The notes under the pieces were generated by a model that was given only the letters and a program-made list of their open reading frames with translations, had not been told where the DNA came from and did no database searches. This document shows, piece by piece, positions 58,388 through 64,000 of a stretch of 64,000 nt of DNA; positions within the stretch are counted from its first letter, which is position 1; each line of letters begins with the position of its first letter. Position numbers and translations under genes: made by a program. Origin of the DNA: Trichoderma breve (lineage: Eukaryota; Ascomycota; Sordariomycetes; Hypocreales; Hypocreaceae); the NCBI RefSeq assembly GCF_028502605.1, contig NC_079232.1:7192001-7256000 (forward strand), in the 5' to 3' direction.

Positions 58388-59106
58388 ATCTCATACAACA
58401 AAAGTGGTCCTCATGTGTGAAATCAGGTCATCTTGCACGGACGTACTATTGTATATATAGTCTGAGCCAAATAGGAGACAAAAGAATGTGACATGACACT
58501 TACATTATTTCGACTTCTTTGCCTTTCTTCTTCTATCGAGATTTGCCTGCGCTCACGCCATCGGAGATGTCGGAGAAGTCGGGGATGTTTAAGATCGTGT
58601 CGGAGATATAAATTATCCATCTCATCTACTACAACTTCCCTCGACAATTATTTCCATCGGTAGACAGTTAAGTAATTCCCCCTAGAATGACACAGGCCTC
58701 AAAAGATTTATCGAGAAACACTAAAAATGGAGGTGGTTTATAACTACTAAAACTTTTGTTGCCTCAGAAGAAATGCGAAAAGCTTTTTTTCATGTATCCT
58801 ACGTGGCCCTTCGCAGCGGCAAAGCTAAAGAGGCTGAAGATTATGATAGCTAGTTGGCATTTTATCTATCCAGGTACTGGTATTAAAATGCTACATTTGC
58901 ATCTTCAGTTTTAGAATTTGGAAAACTCGCTTTGTGGCGTTCTTCGTGGCTTTCGATAATTATTCTTACCGTGGCTGAGGTGGAAGGCAATCGTGACTCA
59001 CTCCCCCCCTATGACTATATATTTAAATCAATCGATGCCCTATGTTCTGCTAACGATGTAATTTATTCTTTCTATAACATTCAAACGTTCCATCACGCCC
59101 CACAAA
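58388..59106. other. Intergenic region before the guanylate kinase gene
   Basis: 3' flank of the DUF4396 gene and promoter of the guanylate kinase. A TATATATTTAAAT stretch near 59018-59030 could be the core promoter, about 80 bp upstream of the ATG. No coding sequence recognised. Confidence 0.5.
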
Positions 59107-59871
59107 ATGGGTTTCTGTTGCAATCTACGCCGTAACTTCAAAGGCAATCGCTCTGAGAGTTCAACGATGCCTTCCAGCAAGTCACGCCTATCCCAGCAGC
59201 CTTACCCAGAACTTCAGCTAACACCACCACCAACAGGATCGGCGATGAAGTTTCGACCGATTATTATATCGGGGCCTTCAGGAGTGGGCAAGGGAACGTT
59301 GATACAAATGCTTCATGACAAGCATCCTGGCCTTCTCACAAAGACAGTTTCCCATACTACGCGCCAACCTCGACAAGGCGAAATCGAAGGAGAAAACTAT
59401 TTCTTCATTTCGAAGAGCAAGTTCAGATCACTTATTTCCAAAAACGCTTTTGTCGAATATACGTATTTCAGCGGCAACTACTACGGCACTACCAAACAGA
59501 CCATCAAAGACCAAACGGCAAAAGGCATGATGGTGGTGCTGGAGATTGACATTGAAGGTGTCAAGCAAATGCGCAAGGCCACTGATATTGACGCCAGCTA
59601 CGTTTTCATCAAGCCACCAAGTTTTGAAGAACTGGAGACTCGACTTCGGAATCGCAGCACTGAGACTGAAGAGAGCATAGAACAGAGACTTCAGCAAGCG
59701 AAGCAGGAGCTTGAGCAAGCAGATACTCCTGGGCTGTATGACATGGTTCTTGTGAATGAGGATATCGCAGTGTCATATAGTAAGCTTGAAAATTTTCTTT
59801 GGGGATTAACAGCAGACATGATGCTGAAAAGGGGCATTAACCATGGTACTAACCGAATAACAGGGGACTAG
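59107..59871 (+). CDS. Guanylate kinase with 46-residue N-terminal extension (254 aa)
   Basis: A single exon. The core from residue 49 is a complete guanylate kinase: P-loop GPSGVGKGT (56-64), SHTTRQPRQGEIEGENYFF (GMP-binding), EYTYFSGNYYGTTKQTI, VVLEIDIEGVKQMRK, FIKPPSFEELETRLRNRSTETEESIEQRL, and LVNEDIAVSYSKLENFL at the end. The enzyme turns GMP plus ATP into GDP plus ADP. Fungal housekeeping enzymes start close to the P-loop. This one has 46 extra residues beginning MGFCCNLRR. Cys4-Cys5 after Met-Gly could be palmitoylated, although Phe at position 3 is disfavoured for N-myristoylation. A downstream Met at 47 would give a normal-length form. It may be a second copy in the genome. No neighbour suggests a pathway. 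Confidence 0.9.
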   Translation: MGFCCNLRRNFKGNRSESSTMPSSKSRLSQQPYPELQLTPPPTGSAMKFRPIIISGPSGVGKGTLIQMLHDKHPGLLTKTVSHTTRQPRQGEIEGENYFFISKSKFRSLISKNAFVEYTYFSGNYYGTTKQTIKDQTAKGMMVVLEIDIEGVKQMRKATDIDASYVFIKPPSFEELETRLRNRSTETEESIEQRLQQAKQELEQADTPGLYDMVLVNEDIAVSYSKLENFLWGLTADMMLKRGINHGTNRITGD

Positions 59872-60802
59872 ATGTATTTAGTATATAGAGGGACTCTCTG
59901 CCCGACCAGTCTAGTAGGGAAGCAAACCAATTGATCATGTATTTCAACAATGGCACTCAGTCAATTAATGAGTATCGCATAGATCTAGCAATTATTACTG
60001 GTAATTGGTTCGACCAGTATTGTTTTAAACAAACTGAGATATATGCATGAGAAGGCTTTATATACCTCTACCCAGGGTGGATGCTTTCAGAAATAGATTA
60101 CGACAGGGGTGATCGCTAGAGATCATACCGTAACGGTCGTCGAGCTATTCCCCCACGAGATGTAACATATTGTCTATTGGTCGTCTCAAGAGTATTTTGT
60201 CGGTTAGTAATTAGGACCTTCTGTAATTCATGGAATTTCTGGTATTGCCTTATTTGTCCAGAGCCAATGCAACTAGCTATATATAAAGATCATTTATTCA
60301 TCATTCAATTGCAAATCCAATTGTGATTTTATTAGTAAAGCATAGGTCTATGCTTGCTTACTAGTCGGCATAACTTTGGGCAGTGCCAATTTCACATTTC
60401 ATCTTAGACCCTTTCCATTTTAACACAGCTAAACGTCCGACCACACCAAGATGATTCCTCACCCAACGCAAAAGTTATGACAAAATATTCTTTCAAGACA
60501 CTATGAAGTCTTAATAAATGGTTCCTAGAGCTAATTTTCAAGTGCTTACAGTTCATCAATTGCAACTCCATCTGTCCATTGATGTGGAATCCGACAGTTG
60601 CCCGGATTATAGGGTGGACTAGTCCTATACTAGCATATGCCTCTTTTGAGATTGCTCTTTCTAGAAATTGCACGCAAAGGGCACACTATACCGCCAGTCT
60701 CGTAGAAAATTAAGATGCAATATATAAGGCAAAGCAACTGCAGATGTGTTCCATTTCTTGCAATCTACATCAATTGACTACAATAGAGCGCCAAACGCAA
60801 CA
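59872..60802. other. Intergenic region before the epoxide-hydrolase-like gene
   Basis: A/T-rich, 931 bp. TATATAA at 60721-60727 lies 76 bp before the ATG at 60803. A minus-strand frame near 60404-60673 has no ATG and no recognised motif. No gene supported. Confidence 0.55.
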
Positions 60803-61862
60803 ATGCTACACAAATTCACTACGCTCGTAGCAGCCTTGCTTGCCGGCTCGGTGGTAGCAACAGCTCCAAGCTGGGATGAATGGGCACATGGACGAGTGGT
60901 GGTGAACAATATCACTATGCACTACCGATACGCTGGACATGGGCCACCGCTATTGCTTGTGCACGGCAACCCACAGCACAGTGTAAGCTTTCTGTTTGAC
61001 AATGGCGGCAATTGGCAGCTAATGACTCTATTTCAAGATCACCTGGCGTCTTCTAGGCCCATTAATGGCTGAAAAGTACACCGTTATTGCACCTGATAAT
61101 CGCGGTATGGGTGATAGTACGATCCCACCTGACGGCGACTACACTTCTGAAGCCATGGCATCAGATCTCGAGGGACTGCTCGACTACCTCAACATAACAA
61201 AGGCCAACATATTCTCACACGACAAAGGAACTGGAGCTGCAGTAGCGCTGACCATGAAGAGACCCTCTTTGGTCGCCGCACTGGGTGTTGTCGAGTATGG
61301 GCTTCCTGGCCATGGCTACGAACAAGCGTGGACGCCGACTTACACCTGGGATACATACGGATTGTGGCCACTTGCTGCGTGGGCTGTGCCAGACGAGGCT
61401 GAGCGCTTCATGGAGGGGCGAGAGCGTGAGGTTGTGCTCTCATTCTTTTTCCATGCGTCTTACACGGGCATATCCGGATTCCCAGCCTACGCCATCGACT
61501 CGGTTGTCGACAGCTTGCGCAAGCCGGGCGGTCTCAGGGCCATGTTCGGTGCATTTGCCGCGAGGACTATGGGACTGGACGCCGAGTTTTTCGGTGCGCT
61601 GAACAAGAAGCCTCTGACTGTGCCGTTCCTTGCCATGGCCGGCGAAGCTAGCTTGGCAGATGTGCTGAAGCCCGTTTGGGGACCTATTGGAAAGAATACC
61701 GTGCTGGATATTGTGCCGCAGTCTGGTCACTTTCCTGCTGACGAGAATCCTGAGTGGCTGGAGCAGCGATTGAATAAGTTTTTCGATCCGTACTTGCATC
61801 AGCTCAAGGTTGTGGATTTGTCAGTTCTCAAGAACCGCGTCACTCTTGTGCCACCGATCTAA
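60803..61862 (+). CDS. Secreted alpha/beta hydrolase, epoxide-hydrolase-like (334 aa)
   Basis: Exons are 60803-60982 and 61038-61862; the 55-bp intron runs GTAAGC...TTTCAAG and joins NPQHS to ITWRLLGPLM. Residues 1-20 are a signal peptide (LVAALLAGSVVA). The core has an oxyanion-hole HGNP motif (residues 54-57), PDNRGMGDS, and nucleophile Asp in FSHDKGTGAA, the arrangement of epoxide hydrolases and haloalkane/haloacetate dehalogenases rather than serine esterases. A late GHFPADENPEW supplies the catalytic His. The cap region carries SFFFHASYTGISGFPAYAID. The substrate cannot be told from sequence, but an extracellular detoxifying or metabolite-processing role fits. Length is typical for the family. 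Confidence 0.9.
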
Positions 61863-62870
61863 AGGATCAGCTGAGATGCATCTCAATAGCAGATGGGACT
61901 AATGGTGATTGGCTAAGGACTCGGCCGAGTAAATAGCATCACACGTTTATAGCTGGCCTTGTCTTAACACCGAGCTCAATTGGGTATTTAATGCTTAATA
62001 AAGAGTATTGGGTTTACAACCATAGCGATTCGTAACTTAATGATTGCACTCGCGAGGTCACTGTGATGTAGTTGATGGTTGTGAAAATGGTATGGAGTGC
62101 TGGCTGAGAGTGGGTGGATATAGTTACGACCAGCTATATAGCTTCGCGACAGCTCCTTTCTTCCCCTTAGCCTCACAGTAGATAGTAGTTATCGGCTCTT
62201 CTTTTACTGTTTTAGTAGGCTCGAGCTGCTTACGAATAGTTTACAAACACCACAACACCGAAAAACGTGGTCATAATGCTAACTAGGCTCTTAAAAGCCT
62301 AACCCCGTCAAAGTCCGGGACCCAACGACCTGGTTTCAACACATAGGAATCTCACCGACCGGGCAGACATAACCGAGCTAGCATACGCGTACATCACGAG
62401 TAAGTAAAGACTATACTATGTGTTTTCAATGACTTGGGACAAAGTCAGCATATAGAGTCAGCTACGGCTTTTTCCGGCCCCGGCATTAACACCGTGATTT
62501 CCTACATCGCTTCTCTGGGAGCTATAGGTGGATAACTACAAGTGCTTAGTATAGTTTAGACGGCCATCCCACAATTCAGTGGAGAGACTGATCATAGGGA
62601 ACTCTCAGGAGAAGATGTTCATGCCCAAGACTAGCCTTTGCTCAATCTGTCATTGGCGCGGTGGTTAGACGGAGCTGATGGGGAGTTTGATCGCCGTTAG
62701 ATGGTTGGTCAGTTAGTTGACAAGGGATGAAAGCAAAAGGGCCAACAATACTGGTTGCAAAATGTCCGGCAAATGCTCCGTGGGATAGTAATATAAATGT
62801 CTTTGCTCCTCGCATCGCTCTTCCGCTTCACACTAGACATCTTTCGTTACTAGTCTAAGATTTCACCACG
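61863..62870. other. Intergenic region before the SMP-30-like gene
   Basis: 1 kb with the promoter of the following gene: ATATAAAT at 62791-62798, about 75 bp upstream of its ATG. No gene or repeat recognised. Confidence 0.55.
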
Positions 62871-63944
62871 ATGCAATCTCTCAGTGTCTTCCTAGCCAGT
62901 CTGGTGGCCTTCTCAGCCCCAGCGGTCGCTGCCCCTTCATCATCATCTTCCGTCTCCCTGACTTCCAAGATCATCGGCCAATTTCCAGACGGCACTTGGC
63001 TGGAGAACCTCGCAGTGAGGCCCAATGGAGACATCCTCACCACGCTTCTCTTCCCCTATGGCGCCATTTACACTATTCGACAGCCCACCCAGGGTCAGCA
63101 TGGCCTAGAGCTGCTTGCCAACTTCACTTCTGTCAATTCCCTTGGTGGCATCTCTCCCGTTGCCGTCGCCAGCGGCCTTGAGACTTATGTTGTAGTCGGC
63201 GCCAACACTACCGGCCTCTCGCAGCCCATCCGTGGCACTTTCAGTGCCTGGACCGTCACCTTCCAGCCGAATGAGACGGGTGCAACTCGCGAACAAGTCA
63301 GCATTAAAAAGGTCAGCGACATGAGTCCCAATAGCACCTTTCTCAACAGCGTTATCAGCATCCCCGACGTGCCTCACGCGGTCCTCGTTTCAGACTCTGC
63401 GGCTGGCAGCGTCGGCTACCTCGATATCTCGACAGGCGAGCTTGATCCCAACGCCTTTGTCTTCCCCGAGATGCAGCCTGTTCCAGGCGGCGCTTTTCCA
63501 CTGGGCATTGATGGTATCCGCATCCACGACGGCTACCTCTATTGGACCAACACTCTCCGCGTCGTAATCTACCGCGTCGCCCTGGCCGCCTCTGGTTATC
63601 CTGCCACAGGTGCTACACCAGAGATTGTTGCCAATTTGACTTCACTTGCTCACGGCCTTGACGACTTTGCTTTCGACTCTCGTGGCAACATTCTTGCCGC
63701 CACCAACTTTGACAACTCGGTCTTGTATGTTGACACGCGCACTGGAGACGCCAAGACCATCTTGGGCGGCGAGGACGACATCACTTTTGCTGGCTGCACG
63801 GGCGTGTACTTTGGACGGGGATGGGCTGAGCCCAATACCTTCTTTGTGAGTACATCTGGTGGGTTGGCGAATCCTGTCGGTGGAAACAGAACAGCTGGTG
63901 CAAGTATTGTGTCTGTGGTGGCTTCACAGACATTATGCAGTTGA
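62871..63944 (+). CDS. Secreted SMP-30/gluconolactonase-like beta-propeller protein (357 aa)
   Basis: A single exon. Residues 1-21 form a signal peptide (SVFLASLVAFSAPAVAAP). The rest has repeating propeller-blade patterns: LENLAVRPNGDILTTLLFPYGAIYTI, FLNSVISIPDVPHAVLVSDSAAGSVGYLDI, GIDGIRIHDGYLYWTNTLRVVIYRV, GLDDFAFDSRGNILAATNFDNSVLYVD and GCTGVYFGRG. This matches fungal secreted six-bladed propellers related to SMP-30/lactonases. Family lactonases use a metal held by Glu, Asn and Asp; I cannot place all ligands here, so catalysis is uncertain. Several NxT/NxS sites suggest glycosylation. Codon use is strongly C-ending, suggesting good expression. The stop falls 56 bp before the right edge. 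Confidence 0.85.
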   Translation: MQSLSVFLASLVAFSAPAVAAPSSSSSVSLTSKIIGQFPDGTWLENLAVRPNGDILTTLLFPYGAIYTIRQPTQGQHGLELLANFTSVNSLGGISPVAVASGLETYVVVGANTTGLSQPIRGTFSAWTVTFQPNETGATREQVSIKKVSDMSPNSTFLNSVISIPDVPHAVLVSDSAAGSVGYLDISTGELDPNAFVFPEMQPVPGGAFPLGIDGIRIHDGYLYWTNTLRVVIYRVALAASGYPATGATPEIVANLTSLAHGLDDFAFDSRGNILAATNFDNSVLYVDTRTGDAKTILGGEDDITFAGCTGVYFGRGWAEPNTFFVSTSGGLANPVGGNRTAGASIVSVVASQTLCS

Positions 63945-64000
63945 TTGATCAGGAGACAGACTGGGCGTGGTTCACCTCTGTGGGTACATACGTGTACTCA

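Noticed and set aside
60005..60020. GGTTCGACC, resembling a tRNA T-loop
   Set aside because: No matching acceptor, D-arm or anticodon stem could be folded around it by eye.
60404..60673. 89-codon minus-strand frame before the epoxide-hydrolase-like gene
   Set aside because: No ATG and no splice signals. Its look of protein is not enough without conservation data.

Overview
The window looks like a filamentous ascomycete chromosome, most likely Sordariomycetes/Hypocreales. The evidence is short GT-AG introns of about 50-100 bp, a single-gene reading on both strands, a highly reducing polyketide synthase with a carnitine-acyltransferase release domain, HET and NACHT-ankyrin genes, and a fungal isocyanide-synthase family gene. 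A Trichoderma-like species is my best guess: isonitrile metabolites and a PKS of this unusual architecture are both known from that genus. The genus is an inference. Gene models were spliced by hand, and every completed model keeps one frame from ATG to stop.

Left part (1-12 kb): a Zn(II)2Cys6 transcription factor runs off the left edge. It is followed by a probable isocyanide (isonitrile) cluster: an NmrA-like NAD(P)-binding protein, a Dit1/PvcA-type isocyanide synthase, an MFS exporter of the monocarboxylate-porter type, and a second NmrA-like paralogue with an intron at the same codon position. The regulatory regions hold a run of CGG triplets before the transporter and a perfect 10-bp inverted repeat before the second NmrA gene.

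Middle (13-31 kb): a divergent pair (an FHA/kinase-like protein without a DFG motif, and a Lys/Arg-rich probable nuclear protein), then a gene-poor 3.7 kb stretch with small repeats, then a nine-exon, 3121-residue HR-PKS (KS-AT-DH-MT-ER-KR-ACP-carnitine acyltransferase). A nitroreductase converges on it.

Right part (32-64 kb): a Vps62-like membrane protein is divergent from a HET-domain protein that carries a mitochondrial-type leader and a membrane anchor. Next come a small beta-sandwich-like protein, a CYTH-like protein and an S1/P1 nuclease. Then follow a 1337-residue hydrolase-NACHT-ankyrin NLR-like protein and, in the same orientation upstream of it, a 3138-residue DUF6606-DUF3638-DUF3645 helicase-like giant, with a decayed fragment of the giant gene between them. 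The window ends with a mitochondrial DUF4396 protein, a guanylate kinase with a cysteine-containing N-terminal extension, a secreted epoxide-hydrolase-like enzyme and a secreted SMP-30-like beta-propeller.

The most interesting parts are the isocyanide cluster with its duplicated NmrA partner, the carnitine-acyltransferase PKS, the membrane-anchored HET protein and the NLR/DUF3638 neighbourhood. No tRNA, rRNA, CRISPR or intact transposon was recognised.
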